Source: CAYMQB01 sp964392665 (GTDB taxonomy: Bacteria > Hydrothermota > E44-bin80). Taken from it: DNA of 42,119 bases. This document shows, in pieces, positions 1-7,585 of this stretch; within the stretch, counting starts at the first letter, position 1, and each line of letters begins with the position of its first letter. Position numbers and translations under genes: made by a program. Below the pieces are notes generated by a model. The model saw only the letters and a program-made list of their open reading frames with translations, did no database searches and was not told where the DNA came from. The stretch is from contig CAYMQB010000021.1 of the NCBI GenBank assembly GCA_964392665.1, positions 1 through 42,119 on the forward strand. The letters are read 5' to 3'.

Positions 1-75
1 ATTATATCATAAAAAAGGTAACTAATATATCTCATTTTTTGATTATAGACCCCAATACCTCAAAATGAATTTCGC

Positions 76-104
76 TTGACTTCAACTTGCATTTGTGGTA
101 GTGT
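76..104 (+). promoter_or_regulatory. possible promoter of the GT4 gene
   Basis: TTGACT at 76-81 and a weak TAGTGT at 99-104 are separated by 17 nt. The ATG at 115 follows 10 nt later with no Shine-Dalgarno sequence. The geometry matches stronger leaderless promoters elsewhere in the window (ftsE, leuD), but the -10 box matches the consensus at only three positions. Confidence 0.35.
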
Positions 105-114
105 TGGTAGGGTT

Positions 115-1269
115 ATGGAAAGGAAAAAACTGCGGATAGCACTTGTAAGTGATGCCTACTATCCTCATGTGGGTGGCATTCAGGAACATATATATCATCT
201 TGGGATTGAGCTTAAGAAAAGGGGTCACTATGTAAAGGTGATTACAGGTTCGTCAGGAGATAATAGTGCACCAGAAAAGCTCGATGTAATTAGAATTGGG
301 AAAGTTTTTCAGTTTCCTGCAAATAAATCATTTTCAAAGGCTACAATTGGGTTTGGTATAGTACGTAAGATAAGAAGGGTACTTGAAAAAGAGAGGTTTG
401 ATATTGTGCACGTTCATGGGGCACTCGTACCTTTTCTTCCAATTTACTCCCATGTCTTATTCGATGGAACGAATATTCACACTTTTCATGCAGCTTTTGA
501 GAGTAGTTTGGGATATGATATGTTTAAGAAACTTCTGATTAAGATTATGGAAAGAATAGATGGCATGGTAGCTGTTTCAGAAACCGCAAAAAGAAGTATA
601 ACGAAGTATCTTCCAGGAAATTACACCATTATTCCTAACGGCATCGATACACAAAGATTTTCACCTACAAATAACAAGTTGACTAAATTCAAGAATTTTT
701 CTCCCTTAATCCTCTTTGTTGGTAGGTTTGAACCTCGAAAAGGGTTGAAGTATCTTTTCCTATCATTTAATGAGATAATAAAAGCATTACCTAAAGCAGG
801 GCTCATAGTAGTTGGGGAAGGTAGGTTAAAAAACTACTATAAGAGTTTCCTTGATAAGAATGTACTCAATAATGTTTTTTTCGAAGGTAAGGTATCTATG
901 GGAAAATTACCTAAGTATTTCTCAACCTGCGATATTTTCTGTTCCCCTGCATATACGGGAGAATCTTTTGGAATTATTCTTCTTGAAGCACTGGCATCTG
1001 GAAAACCAACCGTTGCATCTAATATTCCAGGATACAAAACCGTAATCAGAAATGGTTACAACGGGATTCTTGTATCTCCCAAACACCCGGAAGAAATAAC
1101 AGAGGGAGTTCTAAAGATTATAAGGGATGAAAAGTTTAGAAAAATGCTAATAAAGCATGGTTTGAATTGGGTCAAGAAGTATTCATGGCAAAGCGTATCT
1201 CGAATGGTCGAAAGCTTCTATTATGAAACAATGGATAGAAAAACTGAACATAAAAACATAAAACAGTGA
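115..1269 (+). CDS. glycosyltransferase family 4 (GT-B fold)
   Basis: This 384-residue protein is a retaining GT-B glycosyltransferase of the PimA/WaaG type (GT4). The N-terminus reads RIALVSDAYYPHVGGIQEH, the usual first Rossmann strand and glycine loop. The donor-binding half has LILFVGRFEPRKGLKYL and the EX7E-type segment GESFGIILLEALASGKP. It should transfer a sugar from a nucleotide donor to a lipid or polysaccharide acceptor at the inner membrane face; the substrate cannot be read. The reading frame is open back to a TTG at 76, but that TTG belongs to a -35-like TTGACT and the extra residues do not resemble the family, so the ATG at 115 is preferred. The stop overlaps the next gene's GTG, and the following genes are also envelope-related. 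Confidence 0.9.
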   Translation: MERKKLRIALVSDAYYPHVGGIQEHIYHLGIELKKRGHYVKVITGSSGDNSAPEKLDVIRIGKVFQFPANKSFSKATIGFGIVRKIRRVLEKERFDIVHVHGALVPFLPIYSHVLFDGTNIHTFHAAFESSLGYDMFKKLLIKIMERIDGMVAVSETAKRSITKYLPGNYTIIPNGIDTQRFSPTNNKLTKFKNFSPLILFVGRFEPRKGLKYLFLSFNEIIKALPKAGLIVVGEGRLKNYYKSFLDKNVLNNVFFEGKVSMGKLPKYFSTCDIFCSPAYTGESFGIILLEALASGKPTVASNIPGYKTVIRNGYNGILVSPKHPEEITEGVLKIIRDEKFRKMLIKHGLNWVKKYSWQSVSRMVESFYYETMDRKTEHKNIKQ

Positions 1270-2063
1270 ATATGTTTGATAACATACCAGTTCTTGCATA
1301 CCACAAAGTCAACAGACGTTTCGAATGGGGTGTAACGAGAGTGTTACCTTCGCAGTTCTTTGAGCAGATGAAATTCGTTTATAAAAAGGGTTACAGAGTC
1401 TGCACTTTGAGTGACATCTTAAGCAATGGTTCCAGTGATAGTAAATTATGCATCACTTTCGATGATGCTTACAAGGATTTCATGGATAATGCATTGTCCG
1501 TTCTACAGAAATATCACCTTAAAGCAACGGTCTTTGTTGTCACGGATTTTGTGGGGAAAAAGAATTCGTGGGATGTGAATCTTGGGAGAGAGTTTTATCA
1601 TATGAGCTGGCAGGATTTGAAATACCTGAGTAATGCTGGTTTTGAAATAGGGTCTCATACACATAGACATCCGGATCTTACGAGAGTTTCCGATGTTGAA
1701 GTTAAGAATGAATTATTTCGGTCAAAGCAAATTATCGAAAGCAAATTGGGCATTAAAGTTAGTTTTCTGTCTTATCCTTTTGGAAGATATTCGGATAGAG
1801 TTAAGCACATTGCAATGGATTGTGGTTATGATGGAGCAGTATGTCTCTCACATCCATTCAGAAGAAAAGATGATATTTTCGAGCTTGACAGGCAGGGAGT
1901 TTACATATTTGATACGATTTACAATTTTAGAGCGAAGCTTTCGAAAAGTGGGAAAGCATTCTATGTTTTGGAACAGATCAAAGGGAGGGCTGTAAATTTT
2001 TTTGCAGGCATAACATATCCAATAAAAAGAATGCAGTACAGTTTCAGGAAAAACAATGTTTGA
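1266..2063 (+). CDS. polysaccharide deacetylase family protein (NodB domain)
   Basis: This 265-residue protein is a carbohydrate esterase 4/NodB-type deacetylase, expected to remove N-acetyl groups from an envelope polysaccharide or glycolipid using a divalent metal. The TFDD motif (residues 64-67) holds the catalytic base and a metal ligand. The GSHTHRHPDL segment (131-135) provides the metal-binding histidines, and LSYPFGRYSD is the family motif 3. No signal peptide is seen, so it is cytoplasmic or peripheral. The GTG at 1266 overlaps the glycosyltransferase stop and an ATG lies at 1272; neither has a strong Shine-Dalgarno, and translational coupling to the upstream gene is likely. Confidence 0.88.
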   Translation: MNMFDNIPVLAYHKVNRRFEWGVTRVLPSQFFEQMKFVYKKGYRVCTLSDILSNGSSDSKLCITFDDAYKDFMDNALSVLQKYHLKATVFVVTDFVGKKNSWDVNLGREFYHMSWQDLKYLSNAGFEIGSHTHRHPDLTRVSDVEVKNELFRSKQIIESKLGIKVSFLSYPFGRYSDRVKHIAMDCGYDGAVCLSHPFRRKDDIFELDRQGVYIFDTIYNFRAKLSKSGKAFYVLEQIKGRAVNFFAGITYPIKRMQYSFRKNNV

Positions 2064-2093
2064 TAAATTTTTATTGTACCAGCTGCGGACAAA

Positions 2094-3074
2094 ATGAAGG
2101 AAGCAAAAACAAAGCTTAATTTGAAGCTACGGGCGCTCGATCTGTTTTTTCTGATAAGACCTCCTATGCTAATTCCTGTGTGGACCTTTTTCCTTGCGGG
2201 ATACTGGAGGGCAATGGGTGTTTCGGTAAGAGAAATTCCGGGATTCATAAAAGGTTCGATATTCCTTGAGGGTAATTTTTGGATTTCTTTTGTTGCGTAC
2301 TCTCTATTACTGGGTTCTATCTATATTGTTAATCAGATAGTTGACAGGGAATCCGATAAGAAAAATAAGAAGCTTTTCCTGATACCTTTTGAAATTATTT
2401 CTGTAAAACTTGCAGTGTTTATTTCAATTATTCTTGTAATTATTTCGTTTGGAATGACATATCGGTTTGGAATTCTGTATGTTGTTTTCCTTCTTATTTC
2501 CTTTGTAATTGGACTATTTTACTCTCTTCCCCCATTTAGAGTTAAAGGGAGACCTGTGCTTGATATTTTGTCTAATGCTGCAGGATACGGAATACTTGCT
2601 TTTGGAATCGGATGGCTTACAGCTGTGAGTTTTAATTGGAAGATTTTCATTCTTTGTATACCCTATTTTTTTGCTACTGCATCCGTGTTCGTTGTATCTA
2701 CAATACTGGATATGGAGGGAGACAGGAATGATGGAGCAAGTACAACTGCAGTAAAGTTTGGAGATTCAACCTCTTTGTTTATAGGCGTTGTTATGCTTCT
2801 GTTTGCTTTGATTTCAGCCATATTGCTCAGTGACTTACTTATCATCGTAACATCAGTAATTTCCTTGCCTTTGCTTATCAAGGCACTTGTTAGCAAGCAA
2901 AGAAAATTCATAACCCTGTATATGCGGGGTGGTTCATATGTACTTATTTTTCTTGTAGGAATACTTTTTCCCTGGTATTTTCTTATATTGCTTTTTATAT
3001 TTTTCATCTCAAAGTATTACTACAAATATAGATTTGATATAAACTATCCGGAGCTTTTGGAAAAGGAGAATTGA
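2094..3074 (+). CDS. UbiA family prenyltransferase
   Basis: This 326-residue polytopic membrane protein has the two UbiA aspartate motifs. The first is NQIVDRESD (N80, D84, D88) and the second DMEGDRNDG (D206, D210, D213). Both sit in cytoplasmic loops and bind Mg-prenyl diphosphate. Eight or nine hydrophobic segments are visible. The family joins a prenyl chain to an aromatic, sugar-phosphate or glycerol acceptor. No quinone-pathway genes are nearby, so the acceptor is unknown; the glycosyltransferases on both sides make a lipid carrier or membrane lipid as plausible as a quinone. It is in line with the neighbours and probably in the same transcript. Confidence 0.85.
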   Translation: MKEAKTKLNLKLRALDLFFLIRPPMLIPVWTFFLAGYWRAMGVSVREIPGFIKGSIFLEGNFWISFVAYSLLLGSIYIVNQIVDRESDKKNKKLFLIPFEIISVKLAVFISIILVIISFGMTYRFGILYVVFLLISFVIGLFYSLPPFRVKGRPVLDILSNAAGYGILAFGIGWLTAVSFNWKIFILCIPYFFATASVFVVSTILDMEGDRNDGASTTAVKFGDSTSLFIGVVMLLFALISAILLSDLLIIVTSVISLPLLIKALVSKQRKFITLYMRGGSYVLIFLVGILFPWYFLILLFIFFISKYYYKYRFDINYPELLEKEN

Positions 3075-3075
3075 A

Positions 3076-4074
3076 TTGATTATTTCGATTTTACTTTTGG
3101 TAGTAACTTCGTTCTCAGAGCAAGATAGCATTGATTTCTACATTAACAAAGGTATGAATGCTCTATATGTCGAAGACTACGGTAGTGCAAAATGCTATGT
3201 GCAGAAAGCTATTGAACTGGACACGACAAATCCATTAGGATATTTCGCTTACACTGCAATCTTCAGGCTATACTCCTCTGACTTCGTTACGGATTCACTT
3301 ATTGACAGTTTTTTTCTGTATGCGGAACGCACAATTGAGAAAGCGAATTGTCAGATAAAGAAGAAAAAGAAGGATGGTTGGGCGCATTTTTTTATCGCTG
3401 GAATAAATATGTATTTCTCTTCTTTGTACATTGAGAAAGGCAATTTTCTAAAATCCCTGGGATTTGCTGAAAAGTCAGTAAAAGAAATTGGCATTTGCTT
3501 GAATTTACAACCTGAGCTTTACGATGCTTATCTACTGAAGGGGAGTTACGAATATCTAAAAGGTTCTTTTCCCCTTTGGAGTAGATATAAGAATAAAGGC
3601 ATAGAGAATGTGAAAATCGCATCGCGTAATGGCAAATATTTCCATACGATGGCAGAAAACGTACTTTGTATTTTACTGCAGCGGGAGAGGAAATTTGATG
3701 ATGCAATAGAGGAGGCAAAAAAACTGACAGAAAGGTATCCAGGAAGTAGAACATTCTTATGGACACTCAGTAAAGCGTATTTGGGAAAAGAGAATTGGAA
3801 TAAGGCAATTGAAGTTTATGAAAGTCTTCTGGAGAACATCTTGAGTGGTCAGCCAGGTAATGTATATAATATTGTGCAGGCAGAATTGGCACTTGCCACC
3901 TGCTATTACAATATTAAGGATTATGAGAAATGTATCGAGTTTTGTAAGGATATTTTTGAAGTTAGCGGGAAGGACGATAGAACAGAGGATATGATGAAGG
4001 AAGCAAAGAAGATGTATGATGATGCAAAGAGAAATCTGCGGGAGGGACATCCCAGTCCCGAATATCGGCGTTAG
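3076..4074 (+). CDS. exported TPR-repeat protein
   Basis: This 332-residue protein begins with a short hydrophobic signal-like stretch (IISILLLVVTSFS) followed by helical repeats typical of tetratricopeptides, for example INKGMNALYVEDYGSAKCYV, LSKAYLGKENWNKAIEVYES and LALATCYYNIKDYEKCIEFC. It is probably a periplasmic or membrane-anchored scaffold. The start is a TTG at 3076, supported by AAAAGGAG 7 nt upstream; it lies 1 nt after the UbiA stop. The last dozen codons (GHPSPEYRR) are not TPR-like. They coincide with a palindromic repeat that continues past the stop (see the repeat at 4041-4087), so the natural C-terminus may have been replaced. Confidence 0.8.
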   Translation: MIISILLLVVTSFSEQDSIDFYINKGMNALYVEDYGSAKCYVQKAIELDTTNPLGYFAYTAIFRLYSSDFVTDSLIDSFFLYAERTIEKANCQIKKKKKDGWAHFFIAGINMYFSSLYIEKGNFLKSLGFAEKSVKEIGICLNLQPELYDAYLLKGSYEYLKGSFPLWSRYKNKGIENVKIASRNGKYFHTMAENVLCILLQRERKFDDAIEEAKKLTERYPGSRTFLWTLSKAYLGKENWNKAIEVYESLLENILSGQPGNVYNIVQAELALATCYYNIKDYEKCIEFCKDIFEVSGKDDRTEDMMKEAKKMYDDAKRNLREGHPSPEYRR

Positions 4075-4087
4075 GAAACGCTTCCTA
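4041..4087 (+). repeat. palindromic repeat overlapping the 3' end of the TPR gene
   Basis: Two adjacent hairpins are visible. GGGAC (4044-4048) pairs with GTCCC (4055-4059). TAGGAA (4072-4077) pairs perfectly with TTCCTA (4082-4087) across the loop ACGC. The TPR stop codon TAG is the first half of the second stem. The sequence resembles dispersed intergenic repeats of the form cggcgTnAGGAAACGCnTCCTACAG that I recall from other environmental genomes; only one copy occurs here. Confidence 0.6.
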
Positions 4088-4098
4088 CAGGATAAAAT

Positions 4099-4965
4099 AT
4101 GATTGATATTTCGATTATCATCGTAACGTATAACAGCGAAGAAGATATCAAGGCGTGTCTTGATTCCGCTCTCGGTGAAACAGGAATAGCGAATGAAGTC
4201 ATAGTGGTTGATAATGATTCTTCTGATAAGACTGTTAAGATTCTTCATCAATACAACCGTAGGATTAAGATAATATTCGGCAAGAGAAATCTTGGCTATG
4301 CAAAGGCAAATAATGTAGGTTTCAAAAAAGCAAACGGCAAGTATATCTTTCTTCTAAATCCTGATGCAATTGTGAAGTGCAGTGCCCTTGAAAAGATGTT
4401 TGATTTTATGGAAAGGAATAAAGAGATTATTGTCCTTGCACCATTGGTTTTGAATCCAGATGGTTCGATCCAGTCTTCTGTAAGAAGATTCCCGGATTAT
4501 AGAATTCTCTTTCTTGAACTCACCGGATTATCAAGAATGTTTCCTTCGTCGACGATTTTTAACAAATGGAAAATACCTGATTTCGATTACTCGGAGATTC
4601 AAAATGTTGAACAGCCGATGGCATCAGCGCTCCTATTACGGAAGTCATTCTTTAAGAATCAATTTATGGATGAAAGGTTCGAGATATTTTTCAATGATGT
4701 TGATATATGTGTAAGGGTTAAAAAGAGAGGCGGCAGGATTTTCTTTTTTCCCGAGGCTTCTGTTGTTCACAAAAGAGGAGTAAGCACTAAAAAAGTAAGA
4801 GAGAGGATGATACCTATGCATTCGAAAGGGCTCATAAGATACTTTATCAAGCACAGAAGTTCTTTTAGTGATAGATTTCTTCTTTTTCTCTTCATACCAG
4901 TAGTTATGATTAATACAATAGTGAGGATTCTTCTTATCAGATTTTTCAGTAAGGAGTTTCCTTAA
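4099..4965 (+). CDS. glycosyltransferase family 2 (rhamnosyltransferase-like)
   Basis: This 288-residue inverting GT-A enzyme resembles WbbL-type rhamnosyltransferases. ISIIIVTYNSEEDIKACLDS is the nucleotide-binding N-terminus, EVIVVDNDSSDKT follows, and NLGYAKANNVGFKKANG with LLNPDAIV marks the metal/nucleotide site. A hydrophobic C-terminal segment (FLLFLFIPVVMINTIVRILL) suggests membrane attachment. It probably adds a sugar to a surface polysaccharide or glycolipid along with the GT4 enzyme upstream. The ATG lies just after the palindromic repeat, with a weak AGGA as the only Shine-Dalgarno-like element. Confidence 0.88.
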   Translation: MIDISIIIVTYNSEEDIKACLDSALGETGIANEVIVVDNDSSDKTVKILHQYNRRIKIIFGKRNLGYAKANNVGFKKANGKYIFLLNPDAIVKCSALEKMFDFMERNKEIIVLAPLVLNPDGSIQSSVRRFPDYRILFLELTGLSRMFPSSTIFNKWKIPDFDYSEIQNVEQPMASALLLRKSFFKNQFMDERFEIFFNDVDICVRVKKRGGRIFFFPEASVVHKRGVSTKKVRERMIPMHSKGLIRYFIKHRSSFSDRFLLFLFIPVVMINTIVRILLIRFFSKEFP

Positions 4966-5011
4966 ATATGAAACAATGGAGGTGGCATCGGATTCTTCCA
5001 TAGTCAACCGA

Positions 5012-5050
5012 GTGTAATACCATTATGCACAGGACATCTTCCTATTACAC
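5012..5050. repeat. inverted repeat between GT2 and ICMT-like genes
   Basis: GTGTAATA at 5012-5019 is exactly complementary to TATTACAC at 5043-5050, with a 23-nt loop. No T-run follows, so it is not a convincing terminator. The nearby GATTCTTCCATAGT (4991-5004) recurs at about 14925-14938 after rimO, which suggests a decayed dispersed element. Confidence 0.4.
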
Positions 5051-5099
5051 GGGGCCAATATGAAACGAATCACTCAGAATGACAAAGGAGAATAAGAAA

Positions 5100-5621
5100 T
5101 TGGAAGTTAAGAAATGGACGAAAAAGAACATTTTCTGGAGTACCATCATAACTATCGTGGGTATCCTGTGTTTTCCGGTCAATCCTCTCGTTTTGTCAGG
5201 CGTCCTTGTAACTAAACATTATCAGGGGGCATATATTGTAGGGTGGGTGACCTGGGCGTTTGGCATGATACTGGTAATGACCCCAATTATTGTATTCCCA
5301 CGCAGGGGTGGTGTTAAAAAGGGGAAATCCTTTGTGCAAACTACCCGCCTGGTTGATACAGGAATTTATGGTGTAATCAGACACCCGCAATATTTGGGTG
5401 GAATTTTCGCAATATTTATCACCACACTATTATGGTACCCGCACTGGTTATTCGGGGTACTTGGTGTCTTAGGTGCAGTGATTATCTACATGTCCACCAA
5501 GGAGGAAGAGGAACGCCTTATTCAGCAGTTTGGAGACGATTACAAACGCTATATGCAGAAGGTGCCAGGAATGAATTTCTTAATAGGTATCGTAAGTCTG
5601 TTGAGGAGTAGAAAGAAATAA
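5100..5621 (+). CDS. ICMT-like membrane methyltransferase
   Basis: This protein of about 173 residues has four hydrophobic segments and the isoprenylcysteine carboxyl methyltransferase/PEMT-like signature. TGIYGVIRHPQYLGG carries the RHP motif that binds S-adenosylmethionine, and EEEERLIQQFGDDYKRYMQKVP is the C-terminal E..L...G..Y..Y motif. The bacterial substrate is usually unknown. The frame is also open from an ATG at 5079, but AAAGGAG (5084-5090) lies 9 nt before a TTG at 5100, and several other genes here use SD-supported TTG starts, so 5100 is preferred. The ACR3 arsenite-pump fragment follows 20 nt downstream, hinting at a former arsenic or metal cassette. Confidence 0.82.
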   Translation: MEVKKWTKKNIFWSTIITIVGILCFPVNPLVLSGVLVTKHYQGAYIVGWVTWAFGMILVMTPIIVFPRRGGVKKGKSFVQTTRLVDTGIYGVIRHPQYLGGIFAIFITTLLWYPHWLFGVLGVLGAVIIYMSTKEEEERLIQQFGDDYKRYMQKVPGMNFLIGIVSLLRSRKK

Positions 5622-5640
5622 TTCAAAGAGGAAGATAAAG

Positions 5641-5748
5641 ATGGTTGATAAAAGAAAGCTATCCGTTTTCGAGAAATACCTGGCATTCTGGATTTTGCTT
5701 TGCATTGGAGCGAGTACATTTTTGGGTAAGATAACCCCGCGGTTGTGA
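5641..5748 (+). pseudogene. N-terminal fragment of an ACR3-type arsenite exporter
   Basis: A 35-codon open frame follows a good ribosome site (AGAGGAAG). Its peptide contains KLSVFEKYLAFWILLCIG and LGKITP, which match the start of ACR3 arsenite permeases as I know them (typically KLSFFEKYL.LWI.L.I..G..LGK..P). ACR3 has about 350 residues and ten membrane segments. Here the frame stops within the first segment and no continuation is seen in any frame before 5904. It is most simply a deletion remnant. The ribosome site is intact, so a short peptide could still be made. Confidence 0.7.
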
Positions 5749-5797
5749 TAAAATTGGATTCTTTTTCAATATATAATGCATTCATTAATGAGGTGAC

Positions 5798-5890
5798 ATG
5801 ATGAGAAAATATTGTTTGGAGAATGAGTCAGTGGCATATAACAGGCGACTATCTGCCCGTGTGCTGACGCCGAATAATTTTCTAAATTGA
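5798..5890 (+). CDS. possible 30-residue ORF of unknown function
   Basis: GAGGTGAC directly precedes ATGATG and the frame runs 30 codons to TGA, ending 13 nt before the VIT gene. The peptide has no recognisable motif and no membrane segment. It lies in what looks like decayed sequence between the ACR3 fragment and the VIT gene. It may be noise or a further remnant. Confidence 0.2.
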   Translation: MMRKYCLENESVAYNRRLSARVLTPNNFLN

Positions 5891-5903
5891 AGGGAGGTTA
5901 AAT

Positions 5904-6386
5904 ATGATGATGAGCAGTTCGTTAAGAACAGGAGTTAGCTTTGGATTAACTTCGGGAATAATCACAACACTCGGACTAATGGTAGGCTTACATTCAGGCA
6001 CACACTCGAAACTTGTGATTGTGGGAGGAATATTGACAATAGCGATAGCGGATGCATTTTCGGACGCATTGGGAATCCATATTTCTGAAGAATCCGAGAA
6101 TAAACACACTACAAGGGAGATATGGGAATCGACAATCTCCACTTTTGTAACCAAATTTGTTTTTGCAATGACATTTGTTATTCCTATTCTGTTGCTTCCA
6201 CTAACAACAGCCATCGTCGTGAGTGTTGTTTGGGGGCTATCCATATTAGGAATTTTTAGCTACTACATTGCCAGAGGGCAGAAAGCAACATATTGGAAAG
6301 TAATTATGGAACACTTAGTTATCGCATTAGTGGTTATAGTAATAACACATTATGTTGGTGATTGGGTCGGAGCAATATTTACTTGA
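5904..6386 (+). CDS. VIT/CCC1-family divalent metal transporter
   Basis: This 160-residue membrane protein resembles the plant VIT1/yeast CCC1 iron and manganese transporter family. The N-terminal helix GVSFGLTSGIITTLGLMVGL and the ADAFSDALGIHISEESE segment match the family's first two helices, where an acidic residue and a Met/Ser-rich helix line the path. Three further hydrophobic helices follow. It is shorter than VIT1 (about 250) and lacks the long cytoplasmic metal-binding domain, as in some bacterial members. GGAGG (5893-5897) lies 6 nt before the ATG. Together with the ACR3 remnant it suggests a small metal-handling patch. Confidence 0.8.
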   Translation: MMMSSSLRTGVSFGLTSGIITTLGLMVGLHSGTHSKLVIVGGILTIAIADAFSDALGIHISEESENKHTTREIWESTISTFVTKFVFAMTFVIPILLLPLTTAIVVSVVWGLSILGIFSYYIARGQKATYWKVIMEHLVIALVVIVITHYVGDWVGAIFT

Positions 6387-6424
6387 AAGGATGAAAAACC
6401 AAAAACGAAAACGATTTTATCCTT
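6387..6424. terminator. possible bidirectional terminator between convergent genes
   Basis: AAGGAT followed by an A-run (6387-6398) can pair with TTTTATCCTT (6415-6424), giving about 10 bp with one bulge. It fills the 36-nt gap between the convergent VIT and aminotransferase genes. The stem is AT-rich and weak. Confidence 0.4.
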
Positions 6425-7571
6425 AAAACTCACCCACAATCACATTTATCTGCTCTATCGCATCGCTTAGTTCGTCCAATGTGATTATCAATGGTGGGAG
6501 AAGCCTGATAATATTTTTTCTGATGCTGTTTACAAGGTATCCTTTTTTAAAAAGAATTTCCTTTACATCGTTAGCTCTTTCTTTTTTTAGCTCGATTCCA
6601 ATAAAGAGTCCTTTTTGTCTAACCTCTTTTATCTTTGGATTAGTGAGTAATTTCGGGATAAGCACATCTTTCAAGAATTTATCCAGATTTTTTACATGGT
6701 CGATTAGTTCTTCTTCTATTTTTTTGATAATGACTTGAGACAATCGCAGAGCAAGATAATTTCCTCCCATCGTCGTTCCATGTTCACCATATTTTATAAC
6801 ATCGGCAATCTTGTTCTTGAGCAGGATTGCGCCAAGCGGTATACCACCGCCAAGACCTTTTGCAAGAGTAACAATATCAGGTTTCAATCCAAACATGGAT
6901 GAAGCAAGAAATTCGCCTGTTCTGCCAAGACCTGATTGAATTTCATCAGCAATTAAGCCAAATTTAAATTCGCTGTGTAGTTCACTCAATGTATCATAGA
7001 ATTCCTGGCTTGCTATTTGAACACCAGATGCTCCCTGAATAGGTTCAATTATAAGGAAATCACAACCCTGTTCTATTTGCTTGGATAGACTATCTACATC
7101 ACCAAAAGGTAAAAATAGTGTCTCAAAGTTAAGCGTTGGGAATCCCTGATGGGAGAAAAGTTCTGTTACAGTCATAGAACCAAGTGTTCTCCCGTGGAAT
7201 GAATTTTCAAAGGATATTATCCTGTTCCCAACACTGCCTTTGCTTTTTAGCCATAACCACATAAACTTAATTGCACCTTCAACGGATTCAGTTCCGCTAT
7301 TTGTAAAGAAAACCTTATTGAATCCCGTTATTCTTGTTAACTCGCCAGCAACCTCCTCTTTTAATGGATTTTCCAACAGAGAGGAAAGGTGTAATGGAAA
7401 GGGTTCGGAAAGTGCAGAGAGAATATCAGGATGATTGTGACCTAAAAGATTGACACCAAGCCCCGAAAAAAGGTCGACATATTTCTTTCCATCTTCAAGG
7501 GTAAGATAGATACCCTTACCGTCTCTTACATTTAGAGGAAAAGGATGATAAAGCTGAAGAAATTTGGCCAT
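6423..7571 (-). CDS. class III aminotransferase (acetylornithine aminotransferase-like)
   Basis: This 382-residue PLP enzyme is of the ArgD/LysJ/GABA-aminotransferase fold. The phosphate-binding loop is TNSGTESVEGAIK, the aspartate contacting the pyridine nitrogen is in LIADEIQSGLGRTG, and the Schiff-base lysine is K238 in TLAKGLGGG. Length and motifs fit acetylornithine or N-acetyl/succinyl-diaminopimelate aminotransferase. It starts 14 nt after aspartate-semialdehyde dehydrogenase, so a role in lysine/diaminopimelate synthesis is plausible, but arginine synthesis cannot be excluded. No clear Shine-Dalgarno is seen. It is the last gene of a three-gene operon and ends facing the VIT gene. Confidence 0.85.
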   Translation of the reverse strand: MAKFLQLYHPFPLNVRDGKGIYLTLEDGKKYVDLFSGLGVNLLGHNHPDILSALSEPFPLHLSSLLENPLKEEVAGELTRITGFNKVFFTNSGTESVEGAIKFMWLWLKSKGSVGNRIISFENSFHGRTLGSMTVTELFSHQGFPTLNFETLFLPFGDVDSLSKQIEQGCDFLIIEPIQGASGVQIASQEFYDTLSELHSEFKFGLIADEIQSGLGRTGEFLASSMFGLKPDIVTLAKGLGGGIPLGAILLKNKIADVIKYGEHGTTMGGNYLALRLSQVIIKKIEEELIDHVKNLDKFLKDVLIPKLLTNPKIKEVRQKGLFIGIELKKERANDVKEILFKKGYLVNSIRKNIIRLLPPLIITLDELSDAIEQINVIVGEF

Positions 7572-7585
7572 ATCATTTTCTGCGG

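Noticed and set aside
76..114. TTG start for the GT4 protein giving 13 extra residues
   Set aside because: The TTG is part of a TTGACT box, has no ribosome site, and the extra residues precede the family's normal N-terminus.
5012..5050. Rho-independent terminator after the GT2 gene
   Set aside because: The loop is 23 nt and no T-run follows the stem.
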